A DNA stretch of 43,393 nt from an uncultured Eubacteriales bacterium (GCA_934526185.1 CAKTAA010000011.1:1-43393); one strand, 5' to 3'. Shown: positions 1-9,134, numbered from the stretch's first letter. Program-made: numbers and translations. Notes: generated by a model not told the origin, from the sequence alone.

Positions 1-17
1 CTGTGACGCCGTCCGGT

Positions 18-640
18 TCAGGCGCTCCTGCGGCGCTTCTTAAAACTTTGTTTTATGCTCCTGAGCATCCAAGAAACAAAACGGAGCAGTTGCTTTGAAA
101 GCATGCATACAGGCAGAAACAGCAGCATGCCGGCGCCTGTCAGCAGGCATCCGCAGCCCAGAATAAACAGGCCTGACGGCACGTTTGTGTAAAACACAGC
201 AGGACTGCAGAGCATAGAAATGATACCGCCGGCTATCAAAGAAACAACAACAGCAAAAAATGAAACAATGATTGACAATACGCATATCAAAACGGCAAAG
301 ATGACGGAGAGAACGGCGAGCAGCAAAGCGAGCCATACAGGTGAGCCAAGCACAATCAGGACAATCGCCCACGCGGGCACCGCGCGCCGTGCGCCGGCTT
401 CCTTTTTTTCTTCTTTCTCCCCCTGATATGCCCGAGGTGCGGGCTGAGCCGCATCTGCCAGAATTTTGCGACAATTTCATCAAGGCTTTCCATGCTGCCG
501 ACCGCTTCCTCCTCCTTCATGCCTTCTTCCATACGATCGTCAATCATTTCCGAAAAATAGGAAAGCGATTTTTCCCGTTCCTGCGGCGGCAGTTCCGAAA
601 GCCGTCCGGTCAGTTCATTTAAAAACTCTTCTTTCTTCAT
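18..640 (-). pseudogene. DUF1700 (HAAS-domain) membrane protein, frameshifted
   Basis: Starts MKKEEFLNEL at 640 with a purine-rich RBS. The first ~60 residues match the DUF1700 helical domain (SEMIDDRMEEGMKEEEAV). In the starting frame the product ends after 94 residues in a basic tail. The -1 frame continues sensibly from VAK into ILADAAQPAPRAYQGEKEEK, then PAWAIVLIVLGSPVWLALL and three or four hydrophobic segments, stopping at 18. The frame change lies at the T4 run at 464-467 (AAAA on the coding strand), where one base appears to be missing. DUF1700 proteins are normally encoded next to a PadR regulator, as here. The break could be a real mutation, an assembly error or slippage at the A-run; I cannot separate these. 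The family is thought to act at the membrane with the PadR partner, but its biochemical role is unknown to me. Confidence 0.8.
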
Positions 641-751
641 GTTCTATGCTCATCCCTTTCCGCGCTGGGCGCAAATTTTATCGTGTCAGACTTTTTTCAT
701 TCGGTGTGACAGCGCTGCCGATTCATTTATGCCGTCCAAGGCATTCACGCG

Positions 752-1108
752 TCAGGTTTTATCTCCGACCTTTCGCGGCAGCGGAACTGTCATCCCGTCA
801 CCCGCCTTTTCCTCTATAAACGCATATATGCCCATCACCGTATGCCACTCTGCGAGAAACGATGAAATCCGTTCGCGTCCGGCCTCTGTGATGCGGTAGT
901 ATTTCCGAAGCCTTCCGTTATGCTCGACGGCATAAACAGAGACGCATCCGCTCCCCTCCAGACGCTTCAGGATGGGATACAGCGTGGATTCCGAAAGCTC
1001 CACATAGCCGGATGTCTCTTTGATAATACGGTAACCGTAGGAATCTTCCCTGATAAGCGACGCCAATACACAGACATCCAGCATACCGCGCTTGAGTTGT
1101 GCATCCAT
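752..1108 (-). CDS. PadR family transcriptional regulator
   Basis: About 118 residues. I place the start at MDAQLKRGMLDV (1108) because GGGAGGTG lies 7 nt upstream; a longer in-frame start at 1144 overlaps the promoter. The winged-helix PadR signature is clear: LDVCVLASLIREDSYGYRI, then SESTLYPILKRLEGSG and the wing RLRKYYRITEAG. PadR proteins are homodimeric repressors, and this short subtype usually controls the adjacent DUF1700 gene. The last ~15 residues (after FIEEKAG) are unusual. The DNA there (776-800) shares the core GCGGAACTGTCA with a non-coding stretch near 4100, so the native C-terminus may have been replaced by a dispersed repeat, which also would explain the 111-nt gap before the DUF1700 gene. 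Confidence 0.9.
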   Translation of the reverse strand: MDAQLKRGMLDVCVLASLIREDSYGYRIIKETSGYVELSESTLYPILKRLEGSGCVSVYAVEHNGRLRKYYRITEAGRERISSFLAEWHTVMGIYAFIEEKAGDGMTVPLPRKVGDKT

Positions 1109-1130
1109 TCCGAACACCTCCCAACACATA

Positions 1131-1161
1131 ATACTATATAACACATAGTATGTTTTGTCAA
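1131..1161 (-). promoter_or_regulatory. padR promoter with overlapping palindromic operator
   Basis: Read on the minus strand: TTGACA (1156-1161), a 17-bp spacer and TATAGT (1133-1138). An inverted repeat ATACTAT-N7-ATAGTAT (1131-1151) covers the -10 and part of the spacer. This position suits autorepression by PadR; the binding is inferred. Confidence 0.7.
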
Positions 1162-1220
1162 GGACTTTTTTAGATTTATCACCATAAAAAATAAAAGCTT
1201 ACGTATTTTGCATGAAATCA

Positions 1221-1257
1221 GCCGGGGACACCGCCGCAATGCGGCGGTGTCCCCGGC
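1221..1257. terminator. 17-bp perfect hairpin between convergent-spaced units
   Basis: GCCGGGGACACCGCCGC, a 3-nt loop and its exact complement. It lies just downstream of the minus-strand gene ending at 1291, so it probably ends that transcript. There is no clear U-tract on either side, so it could instead be a REP-like hairpin. Confidence 0.5.
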
Positions 1258-1290
1258 CTGTCAAATACCTGTTCGTTTTTCATATTTGCG

Positions 1291-3822
1291 TCAAGCTGTA
1301 ACAATGGCGTCTGCGGCGTGCAGATTCAGCATATCAACCGCCTGCTCGCGCATTTTATATTTCAGTATCTTTCCGGCGGCATTCATCGGAAAACTGTCAA
1401 CAAAGGCCACATATTTCGGCGTCTTGTGTTTGGCCATATGTGTGGACACATAGGTCTTGATCTCCTCCTCCGTCGACGTTTCGCCCGGCTTCAGTATAAC
1501 GCAGGCCATGATCTCTTCTCCGTACTGCTTATCCGGAACGCCGATAACCTGAACATCCGAAACCTTCGGATGCGTATAAATAAAATCTTCAATTTCCTTC
1601 GGGTAGATGTTTTCTCCCCCGCGGATAATCATATCCTTGATGCGGCCCGTAATCTTGAAATTGCCGTTCTCATCCCTGCGGGCCAGATCGCCGCTGTGCA
1701 GCCAGCCGTCCTTGTCGATAACCGCCGCCGTCGCCTCCGGCATCTTGTAGTATCCTTTCATGATATTGTAGCCCTTTGCGCAGAACTCTCCGTCCACATT
1801 ATCAGGCAGCTCCTCGCCGGTTTCCGGATCCACAATCTTGCACTGAACGCCGAAAATAGCTCCTCCGACCGTATTCACCCGCACCTCAATGGAATCCGTC
1901 GTTTTGGACATTGTCGTCGCAGGAGACGCCTCTGTCTGACCGTAGGTGATGCAGATTTCCGGCATATGCATTTTCTCGATAACTTCTTTCATGACCTTGA
2001 TCGGGCAGGGACTGCCCGCCATTATTCCGGTACGCATATGGCTGAAATCCGTCTTTTCAAAATCCTCGTGCCCCAGCATGGCAATGAACATCGTCGGTAC
2101 GCCGTGGAACGCCGTGATGTGTTCACGGTTGATGCAGTCCAGGCCCTTTTTCGGTGAGAATGCAGGAATCGGGCACATCGTGACGCCGTGCGTCATGGAG
2201 GCCGTCATTGCCAGCACCATGCCGAAGCAATGGAACATCGGAACCTGAATCATCATTTTATCTGCCGTGGACAGATCCATGCAGTCGCCGATGGCCTTTC
2301 CGTTGTTCACCACATTATAATGCGTCAGCATAACGCCCTTCGGAAATCCGGTTGTACCGGAGGTGTACTGCATGTTGCACACATCATGCTTGTTTATCGC
2401 CGCCGCACGGCGCCAGACTTCTTCTATCGGAACCTTGGGCGCAAGGGCGACTGCCTCCTCCCATGTATAGCACCCGGGGAGGCTGCTTTCGCACGTGACG
2501 ATGTTGCGCAGAAACGGCAGGCGTTTGATGCGCAGCGGCTTTCCCTTTTCCGCACTCTCAAGCTCCGGACAGAGCTGACGTATAATCTCCTTGTAGTCGG
2601 AGTCCTTATAGCCGTCGATCATGACAAGCGTATGCGTATCTGACTGCCGGAGCAGGTATTCCGCCTCATGAATTTTGTACGCGGTATTCACAGTGACCAG
2701 TACCGCACCGATTTTTGTCGTAGCCCAGAAGGTGATATACCACTGCGGGATATTGGTCGCCCAAATCGCCACGTGGTCGCCGGCCTTAACCCCCATAGCG
2801 ATAAGCGAACGCGCAAAAGTATCCACATCGTCCCGGAACTCCGCATAGGTGCGGGTATAAGACAGCGTTGTATAACGGAAGCAGTACTGATCCGGAAATT
2901 CTTCCACTATCCGATCCAAAACCTGCGGGAACGTGTAATCGATCAGCTTTTCCTTGCGCCATATATATTTTCCGGTACCGGCATTGTTGTCATACAGATG
3001 CCGCACTTCTACTGCCTGATCCATAAACTGCCCCAGGTAATTGGCAAAATGGGGAAAAACAACGCCTGCGTCCGAGAGCTCCGGCGCGTATTGCTTGAGC
3101 CATTCGAGAGAAACGTACCCCTCGTAGTTTATCGATCGGAGAGCACCCATCATGGATTCCACAGGAAGATCTCCCTCTCCCATCATTTTATACACGGTCT
3201 TTCCGTTCTCCATGACGGAATCCTTAATATGCGTATGCTTTATGTAGGCGCCGAGGTTCTGCACTGTGGTTTCCGCTCTCTCCCCGAAGTATCTGTAGGG
3301 ATGATGCAGATCCCAGAGCGCACCGACCGCATCGCTGGCCAGCTCGTTCAGAAGCGCGGCAAGCCGCGCCGTATCTGCGTATACGCCGTTGGTTTCCAGG
3401 AGCAGCGTCACGCCACGCTCCTCCGCGTACGGAAGTATCTGCCGCATTCCGTCTATCACGGCTCCGTCGTCCACCTCCGCATCGGCTTCCGCGTGCAGAT
3501 CGCCCAGGACCCTGATATATTTCGCACCGAGCTTTTCCGCCAAATCAATATATTCTCTCAGCTCAGCAAGAGTCTCCCTGTGCCTGCTCCTGTCGCGGAG
3601 ACAGCAGCCGGAGGAAATGCAGGGGATTTCCAAACGCATTTTTTGCAGATTCGTCAGAGTCACGTTGATATTTTCGGCGCTGAACGGTTTCGCATGTACG
3701 GAAAATATAGAATTGCCGAGCCCGCGAAGTTCAATTCCGGAGAAACCGAAATCTTTCGCAAGCGAATAGATATCCGACCAGTCAAAATCGGGACAGCCCA
3801 GCGTGGAAAATGAAAGCTTCAT
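1291..3822 (-). CDS. TIM-barrel (sugar isomerase/epimerase-like) - AMP-binding acyl-CoA synthetase fusion
   Basis: 843 residues in one open frame, start MKLSFSTLGCPDF at 3822 with AAAGGAG upstream. Residues 1 to ~270 look like an AP-endonuclease-2/xylose-isomerase-like TIM barrel: GFSGIELRG, LLLETNG (Glu ~142), WDLHHPYR, KHTHIKD and SLEWLKQ (Glu ~239) are the usual metal-site strands. From ~290 to the end is a full ANL-family acyl-CoA synthetase: P-loop YTSGTTGFPKG at ~482, YGQTEAS at ~629, GDLARRDENGNFKITGR, the GGENIYPKEIED hinge and a C-terminal AAGKILK lysine at ~819. Both halves look intact. ANL enzymes adenylate a carboxylate and transfer it to CoA; the barrel half could isomerise or epimerise a sugar-like substrate, but the substrate is unknown. 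A joined reading across a missed stop is excluded, since the frame is continuous. A T-box leader lies upstream. Confidence 0.9.
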   Translation of the reverse strand: MKLSFSTLGCPDFDWSDIYSLAKDFGFSGIELRGLGNSIFSVHAKPFSAENINVTLTNLQKMRLEIPCISSGCCLRDRSRHRETLAELREYIDLAEKLGAKYIRVLGDLHAEADAEVDDGAVIDGMRQILPYAEERGVTLLLETNGVYADTARLAALLNELASDAVGALWDLHHPYRYFGERAETTVQNLGAYIKHTHIKDSVMENGKTVYKMMGEGDLPVESMMGALRSINYEGYVSLEWLKQYAPELSDAGVVFPHFANYLGQFMDQAVEVRHLYDNNAGTGKYIWRKEKLIDYTFPQVLDRIVEEFPDQYCFRYTTLSYTRTYAEFRDDVDTFARSLIAMGVKAGDHVAIWATNIPQWYITFWATTKIGAVLVTVNTAYKIHEAEYLLRQSDTHTLVMIDGYKDSDYKEIIRQLCPELESAEKGKPLRIKRLPFLRNIVTCESSLPGCYTWEEAVALAPKVPIEEVWRRAAAINKHDVCNMQYTSGTTGFPKGVMLTHYNVVNNGKAIGDCMDLSTADKMMIQVPMFHCFGMVLAMTASMTHGVTMCPIPAFSPKKGLDCINREHITAFHGVPTMFIAMLGHEDFEKTDFSHMRTGIMAGSPCPIKVMKEVIEKMHMPEICITYGQTEASPATTMSKTTDSIEVRVNTVGGAIFGVQCKIVDPETGEELPDNVDGEFCAKGYNIMKGYYKMPEATAAVIDKDGWLHSGDLARRDENGNFKITGRIKDMIIRGGENIYPKEIEDFIYTHPKVSDVQVIGVPDKQYGEEIMACVILKPGETSTEEEIKTYVSTHMAKHKTPKYVAFVDSFPMNAAGKILKYKMREQAVDMLNLHAADAIVTA

Positions 3823-4195
3823 AACAGAAAACTCCTTTCAAAAATATACTTTTATTTACTTTTTTCAGTTATACGATGATTTGCAGTGGGAGGATTTTTT
3901 CAACAGCCGACGGCGAAGAGGCGGCAGGATACAGAAAGCAGACGCAAGATTCCGTGAAAGACACCGGCATTCGGCAAATGCGGCGGAAAACCGCGTTTTT
4001 TCTGTCATATCCATCAGCTTATTACCCGGTTCCATAAGGCGCACAGCCTTTTATGTTATGGAGGCATTCGGCGGAGGATTGTACCCTTACCGGAAAACGG
4101 AAGCGGAACTGTCACCCCCGAAGGCGGGGGAACCTCTTTCGTTTCGTTATATGGGTAGAGTGATTCATCAGTCATTCTCACAGCAAGCCAAAGGA

Positions 4196-4521
4196 CAAAA
4201 AAAGCTTTCGTCTCTTCTATCAAGAGACGAAAGCCATTACTTCCGCGGTACCACTCTCATTGACGCTTCACAGCGCCCGCTTCCTCAGACATCTATCAAT
4301 GTCCTCCCGATGATAACGGACGGGGGCCGTTCCTGCCTACTGAGACACCTATCTGTTCAGCGGACCGCTCCGGGGCGAGTCATTGCGCATTTCCCTGTAC
4401 CGCCTTGCACCGTACGGCGGCTCTCTGTGACAGTTTCATGCCTTTTGTTCCCTTCAAAGCGTTTGTGTTTCTATTTTGCCTTTTCTCCGTTTACTGGAAA
4501 GACAATAAAATCCATATCATT
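4196..4521 (-). promoter_or_regulatory. T-box leader (tRNA-sensing riboswitch)
   Basis: On the minus strand the T-box core AGAGTGGTACCGCGG lies at ~4243-4257, followed by a terminator whose stem GCTTTCGTCTCT/AGAGACGAAAGC (4204-4234) ends in a run of seven U. Upstream, stem I features are visible: AGAGAGCC, an apical hairpin GCCGCC...GGCGGTAC, then ATGACTCGCCCCGGAGC. Aligning the last element with other T-boxes puts the specifier at CTC (4377-4379, Leu), but this is tentative and ACT (Thr) or TCG (Ser) cannot be excluded without a covariance model. T-boxes normally precede aminoacyl-tRNA synthetase or amino-acid genes. Here the next gene downstream, ~370 bp on, is the TIM-barrel/acyl-CoA synthetase fusion. 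Confidence 0.9.
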
Positions 4522-4527
4522 TTTTAA

Positions 4528-4556
4528 AGTTTATCATATCCGGTGCACGTTGTCAA
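4528..4556 (-). promoter_or_regulatory. Promoter of the T-box transcript
   Basis: Minus strand TTGACA (4551-4556), 17-bp spacer, TAAACT (4528-4533). It is correctly placed to start the T-box leader RNA at about 4521. Confidence 0.8.
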
Positions 4557-4570
4557 GAGTGCAAATAGAA

Positions 4571-4590
4571 ATTCACAAAATAATGTGAAT
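4571..4590. promoter_or_regulatory. Inverted repeat ATTCACA-N6-TGTGAAT
   Basis: A perfect 7-bp inverted repeat with a 6-bp spacer just upstream of the T-box -35 box, followed by a further TTCACAC half-site. It resembles a dimeric regulator site; the regulator is unknown. Similar half-sites occur upstream of the SLH gene at 43009-43034. Confidence 0.4.
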
Positions 4591-4837
4591 ATATTCACAC
4601 ACATAAAATAAAAAAGGATGGCCTTGTATGATACACTATAGAAGTACCTTCTTCTGAAACCTTACTTAGCGCCCGAAGCTCTGAAATCTTTGCGGACGGT
4701 GATCTTTCCAAGAGGAAGCAGGGCGGAAGCCGGTTCCTGCAATCCCGACGAAAATGCTCTGTTCAAATCCGTCCTTACTATTATCTGCCAGCGCGTACTT
4801 ACGGATACGAGAACCGGGAAAGGAGAATAAACCGGAC

Positions 4838-6190
4838 ATGATTCAGGACTTAACGCAGGGAAAGCCTGGCACGGTATTATGGAAATTTACGCTCCCTCTG
4901 TTCGGAAGCGTTATTTTTCAGCAGATATATAACATTGCGGACAGCGTTATCGCAGGGAAATTTGTGGGTGAGGACGCGCTTGCGGCCATCGGTGCCTCCT
5001 ACCCGATCACCATGATTTTCATGGCCGTCGCCATCGGTGCAAACGTCGGATGTTCCGTTGTTGTGTCACAGCTATTCGGCGCCAAACAGTACAAAGAAAT
5101 GAAAACTGCCGTTTCCACAACGCTGCTCTCCTCTCTTGTCCTGTCACTCATTTTAACGGCTGCCGGAATCCTGACAAGCGCGCTGCTGCTGGACGCCGTG
5201 CAGACACCCCCGAATATTTTAAACGATGCCGGTACCTATTTCGGCATCTATATCGCCGGCTTCCCTTTTCTCTTTCTTTATAATGTCTGCACGGGTATCT
5301 TTACCTCTCTCGGGGATTCGCGCACGCCGCTGTGGTTTCTTATCGGTTCCTCTCTTCTGAATATCGTTTTGGATCTTGTTTTCGTTACTGTTTTTGACTG
5401 GAAAGTGGCCGGTGTCGCCTGGGCCACCTTTGCGGCGCAGGGACTGGCCTGCATTCTTGCCCTTGCAGCCATTCTGCTCCGGATCCGGCGCTTCCGTGTC
5501 GGCGCTTATCCCAAAATTTCCGTCTCCATGCTGAAGCAGATATCCTCAATTGCTGTGCCCAGTATTATCCAGAACAGCTTTGTCTCTGTCGGCAATATTT
5601 TTATTCAGGGCCTTGTCAACCAATGCGGTTCCTCCGTCATCGCGGGATACTCAGCCGCCGTAAAGCTCAATACGTTCGCGGTTACCGCGTTCACAACCTT
5701 TGGAAACGGCATGTCCTCGTTTACCGCGCAGCACGTCGGCGCGGCTAAGACGGACAGAATCCGAGAGGGCTTCTCCTCCGGCCTCCTTATGGCTTTTGCT
5801 TTTGCCATTCCGTTCTGTATCGTGTATCTGGTTTTCGGAGATGCGGCGGTGCGTCTGTTCATGAAGGAGCAGACAAAGGAGGCCGTTGAAGCAGGTACCC
5901 AGTTTCTGCGCATCGTCGCGCCTTTCTATCTGGTAATCGGAGCAAAGCTGCTTGCAGACGGCGTTTTACGCGGCGCCGGAGCTGTCCGGCAGTTCATGAC
6001 CACTACTTTTGTCGATCTGCTGCTCCGTGTAATCCTTGCGTTCGCATTTGCGGGACCTCTCGGTTCCGTCGGCATCTGGCTCTCCTGGCCGGTGGGTTGG
6101 GTCGTTTCCAGCGTTATTTCTGTCCTGTTTTACCGCCGGGGTTCATGGGATACCCAAGGCAAAATCGCGGATACGCTCTCCGATACATAA
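4838..6190 (+). CDS. MATE family efflux transporter
   Basis: 450 residues from MIQDLTQGKPGTVLWKF; this start follows AAGGAG by 12 nt, whereas the longer in-frame start at 4754 lacks an RBS and adds a non-conserved extension. The protein has about 12 membrane segments in two halves, each with the MATE arrangement (LPLFGSVIFQQIYNIADSVI... and AVPSIIQNSFVSVGNIFIQ...). Length and the FTSLGDSRTPLW loop are typical of the MATE branch common in Clostridia. These pumps export cationic drugs or metabolites in exchange for Na+ or H+; substrate unknown. It is transcribed divergently from the T-box unit and is followed by era. Confidence 0.93.
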   Translation: MIQDLTQGKPGTVLWKFTLPLFGSVIFQQIYNIADSVIAGKFVGEDALAAIGASYPITMIFMAVAIGANVGCSVVVSQLFGAKQYKEMKTAVSTTLLSSLVLSLILTAAGILTSALLLDAVQTPPNILNDAGTYFGIYIAGFPFLFLYNVCTGIFTSLGDSRTPLWFLIGSSLLNIVLDLVFVTVFDWKVAGVAWATFAAQGLACILALAAILLRIRRFRVGAYPKISVSMLKQISSIAVPSIIQNSFVSVGNIFIQGLVNQCGSSVIAGYSAAVKLNTFAVTAFTTFGNGMSSFTAQHVGAAKTDRIREGFSSGLLMAFAFAIPFCIVYLVFGDAAVRLFMKEQTKEAVEAGTQFLRIVAPFYLVIGAKLLADGVLRGAGAVRQFMTTTFVDLLLRVILAFAFAGPLGSVGIWLSWPVGWVVSSVISVLFYRRGSWDTQGKIADTLSDT

Positions 6191-6330
6191 AGCTTTCGGT
6201 GCCGTATCGCAAGCCGTCACTTCCCCCTCCGCGCGATAGGCCGAAAGCGTGGGGAAAGCAGAGTATGAAGATTCGGTGAAGCGTATTTGCCAGGCAATGC
6301 GCTTCACCCCGAGAAAGGATATTGAAAAGC

Positions 6331-7215
6331 ATGAAAAAAACAGGCTTTATCGCCATAGCCGGAAGACCGAATGTCGGAAAATCGACACTTCTGAACGCCT
6401 TGACAGGCGAAAAAATTGCAGCGGTGTCTCCGAAACCGCAGACTACGCGGAACAGAATCACAGGCATCCTGACAAAAGGGGAGACGCAGTACGTATTTCT
6501 GGATACACCCGGCATGCACGCTCCCAAAACCAAGCTCGGCGATTACATGATGAGCGCAGTGAGCGAGACCATCGGAAGCGTTGACGTCATCCTCTACATG
6601 GTGGAGGCGGACAAGCATATCTCTCCTTCCGAGGAAGCGCTTCTCGAACGCATCAAGCGCGGCAGAATACCGGTAATCCTGCTGATCAACAAAACGGACG
6701 TTCTCTCCGCCGCGCAGGTAGGACGAACCATTCAGACCTTTGCCGAGCTGCATTCCTTTGAAGCCGTTATCCCCATTTCAGCGCGGCGCGGAGACGGCCT
6801 ATCTTTGATTTTCGACGAGCTTGAGCCGCTGCTTCACGAGGGACCGTGGCATTTCCCCGATGATATGATCACAGATCAGCCGGAAAGACAGATTGCCGCA
6901 GAAATCATCCGGGAGAAGATTCTCAGAACTATGGAGGACGAAATTCCTCACGGCGTCGCCGTGGTTATCGAGGCTTTTGAGGAGTCGCCGCGGCTGATAA
7001 AAATCCGTGCCGAAATTTTCTGTGAAAAGGCATCGCATAAAGGCATTCTGATAGGCAAAAACGGAGAGGCGCTCAAAACCATAGGCGCATATGCGCGGGA
7101 GGATCTGGAAAGCTTCCTCGGCGTCAAGGTTTTTCTGGATCTTTGGGTCAAGGTGAAGAAAAACTGGCGGGATAACGCGGCTCAGGTTGCCAACTTCGGC
7201 TACCGCGAGCCCTGA
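6331..7215 (+). CDS. era: GTPase Era
   Basis: 294 residues. The ATG at 6331 is chosen because AAAGGAT lies ~10 nt upstream; an in-frame TTG at 6322 sits too close to the same RBS. N-terminal Ras-like GTPase with G1 GRPNVGKS (11-18), G2 around KPQTTRNRITG, G3 DTPGMH and G4 NKTD. C-terminal KH domain with the GKNGEALK loop and the terminal KVKKNWRDNAAQVANFGY that is characteristic of Era. Era binds the 3' end of 16S rRNA and assists 30S assembly. The sequence is full length with no missing motif. Confidence 0.98.
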   Translation: MKKTGFIAIAGRPNVGKSTLLNALTGEKIAAVSPKPQTTRNRITGILTKGETQYVFLDTPGMHAPKTKLGDYMMSAVSETIGSVDVILYMVEADKHISPSEEALLERIKRGRIPVILLINKTDVLSAAQVGRTIQTFAELHSFEAVIPISARRGDGLSLIFDELEPLLHEGPWHFPDDMITDQPERQIAAEIIREKILRTMEDEIPHGVAVVIEAFEESPRLIKIRAEIFCEKASHKGILIGKNGEALKTIGAYAREDLESFLGVKVFLDLWVKVKKNWRDNAAQVANFGYREP

Positions 7216-7373
7216 GGCCGCCTGACAGGGAAATTCTTACGGACAGCTTAACCGGTTCCGTCTCTTTTCAGCGCCGGCTTCCGGCGCAGATTACGTCTTT
7301 GCGGCAAAAGAGCTCCCCCTTCCGCCTCTGTCCGGCAACGCGCAGAACGTCAAAAAATCAGGAGAATATCTGT

Positions 7374-8006
7374 ATGCCTCAAATCAAGTGGCTGTTCTTT
7401 GATATGGGCAGCACCTTAATAGACGAAACGCTTTCCTGTGAGCGTTGGTTTCAGAATGCCGCTGCTCTGAGCGGGGGTGCGCTCACCGCACGCGAAATTG
7501 AAAAGGAATACCGTGCCGGAATGAGAAGGGGAGAACCTACCGTTGCGGGACAGCTAAAAGCCTGCGGCCTGTATGATATCGACTCAAGCCGCCTCTACCC
7601 TTCGGAGCTTGACCGGCCGTATCCCGAAGCAAAAGAGGTTCTGGACAAGCTATGCGGAGGCTACAAGCTGGGCATCATAGCCAATCAGAACGCAGGTGCC
7701 CGGCAGCGCCTTGAGCAGTACGGGCTTCTGCGTTATTTCGGCGTCATAGCTGCGTCTGCCGAAGCCGGTCTGAAAAAGCCGGATCCCCGCATATTCACGC
7801 TCGCCCTCAGACAAGCAGGCTGCAAACCCGGTGAAGCCGCCATGATAGGCGACCGTCTCGACAACGATATCTTTCCGGCAAAAGCATTGGGATTCACCAC
7901 AGTGCGCATTCTTCAGGGCTACGGCAGTCTGCAGATCCCGAAATCCCGCGACTTTGAGCCTGATTATACCGCTGCTTCGCTTACACAGCTCCTCGATATC
8001 TTTTGA
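7374..8006 (+). CDS. HAD superfamily hydrolase (phosphatase-like)
   Basis: 210 residues from MPQIKWLFFDMGSTLID, start supported by AGGAG 9 nt upstream. Motif I is FFDMGST, where the second catalytic Asp of DxD is replaced by Gly, although HAD motif I tolerates variation. Motif II is probably IIANQNA, motif III the KKPDPRIF lysine and motif IV GDRLDNDI. The helical cap between ~20 and ~90 is the C1 type seen in phosphoglycolate phosphatase/YjjG relatives. The Asp-to-Gly change could alter the acid/base step, so phosphatase activity is not certain. It lies between era and proC, all co-directional. Confidence 0.88.
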   Translation: MPQIKWLFFDMGSTLIDETLSCERWFQNAAALSGGALTAREIEKEYRAGMRRGEPTVAGQLKACGLYDIDSSRLYPSELDRPYPEAKEVLDKLCGGYKLGIIANQNAGARQRLEQYGLLRYFGVIAASAEAGLKKPDPRIFTLALRQAGCKPGEAAMIGDRLDNDIFPAKALGFTTVRILQGYGSLQIPKSRDFEPDYTAASLTQLLDIF

Positions 8007-8113
8007 TTTCCTGTTTTGGATAAAAGTAACAGCATAGCAGAAAAGGCGTCGGCGGAAGCGGCGCATACTGTCCGCCGGCCGCCTATCATTTCATAAAAAG
8101 GATGGTAAAAATC

Positions 8114-8938
8114 ATGAATCCGTATAAAATTTCTTTTTTGGGAATGGGCCGCATGGCCTCCGCTCTCCTCGGGGGCATCCTCGGCGCGGAGACGCTCGGC
8201 ATTCAGCCGGATCAGCTCTGTATGTACGACAAGCTGCCCGAGCAATGCCGGCGGCTGGCCGATACCGGCGTATCCGCCGCCGCTTCCGCCGGGGAAGCAG
8301 TCCGGTTCGGTGATATTATTTTTCTCGCGGTCAAACCGCAGAACATCCGGGAGCTTTTTGAAACGGTGCGGGAGAGCGGGGCTGACATCTCCGGTAAAAC
8401 CTTTGTCTCTATTGTGGCCGGTGTGACCATCGAAAGCATATGCGAAATGATCGGAGGACCGGCGCCGGTCATCAGAACAATCCCCAACACGCCGCTCCTC
8501 ATCGGAAAAGGCACCACAGCGCTTTCCCGAAACGGTCTGGTAGACGACGGCATCTTTGATTTCGTGCGCCAATTATTCGGTGCGGCCGGCACTACGCTTT
8601 TCGTGGAGGAGGATAAGATCAATGCGGTAACCGCGGCAACCTCGAGCGCGCCGGCCTATATCTATCTGGTCATACAGGCGATCATAGAGGGAGCCGAGCG
8701 TCAGGGACTTTCCGGCAAAGAGATTCAGGAGGCCGTCTGTCATATGGTTGCGGCATCAGCCGAAATGGTCCTGAAAACCGAAAAAACGCCGGAGGAGCTT
8801 ATCGCCATGGTCACCTCTCCCAACGGCACAACGGAGCGCGCCATGCGCGTACTGAACGGAAAGGGCTTAAAGGAAATTTTCTCGGAGGCAATGGACGAAT
8901 GCGTGAAACGCGCCGAAGAGCTCAGCCGGCTCTCTTAA
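8114..8938 (+). CDS. proC: Pyrroline-5-carboxylate reductase
   Basis: 274 residues from MNPYKISFLGMGRMASALLGG; this ATG has AGGATGG ~8 nt upstream, while the in-frame ATG at 8102 lies inside that RBS. N-terminal Rossmann fold (FLGMGRMASALL) binds NAD(P)H; VKPQNI, SIVAGVTI, RTIPNTPLLIGKG and the C-terminal helices TSSAPAYIYLVIQAI and TSPNGTTERAM are canonical for ProC. The enzyme makes the last step of proline synthesis. Full length. Confidence 0.97.
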   Translation: MNPYKISFLGMGRMASALLGGILGAETLGIQPDQLCMYDKLPEQCRRLADTGVSAAASAGEAVRFGDIIFLAVKPQNIRELFETVRESGADISGKTFVSIVAGVTIESICEMIGGPAPVIRTIPNTPLLIGKGTTALSRNGLVDDGIFDFVRQLFGAAGTTLFVEEDKINAVTAATSSAPAYIYLVIQAIIEGAERQGLSGKEIQEAVCHMVAASAEMVLKTEKTPEELIAMVTSPNGTTERAMRVLNGKGLKEIFSEAMDECVKRAEELSRLS

Positions 8939-9134
8939 GCGCATGCTTCCGCCCCGGACTTCAGACGGCCGCGGACTCTGCTGAAAAGCATTGAATTTAC
9001 CGAAAAGTATACACCCTGTCATGGGGCTGTCTGCGGAAACGGCCGGAAAACGACGTTTTTGTATCAATGAAGGAGCCATATTTTAAAGGAGGTTTCCCGC
9101 ATCCGAAGCGGAACGGCGGATACCTTCTTTGTGG

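Noticed and set aside
2668..3813. 381-residue plus-strand open frame
   Set aside because: Antisense shadow of the fusion gene; no RBS, Arg/His-rich composition.
4044..4172. Small minus-strand ORF MTDESLYPYNETKEVPPPSG... after the T-box
   Set aside because: 39 codons with no RBS in a stretch that shares GCGGAACTGTCA with the PadR end, so it is more likely repeat-derived than a real peptide.
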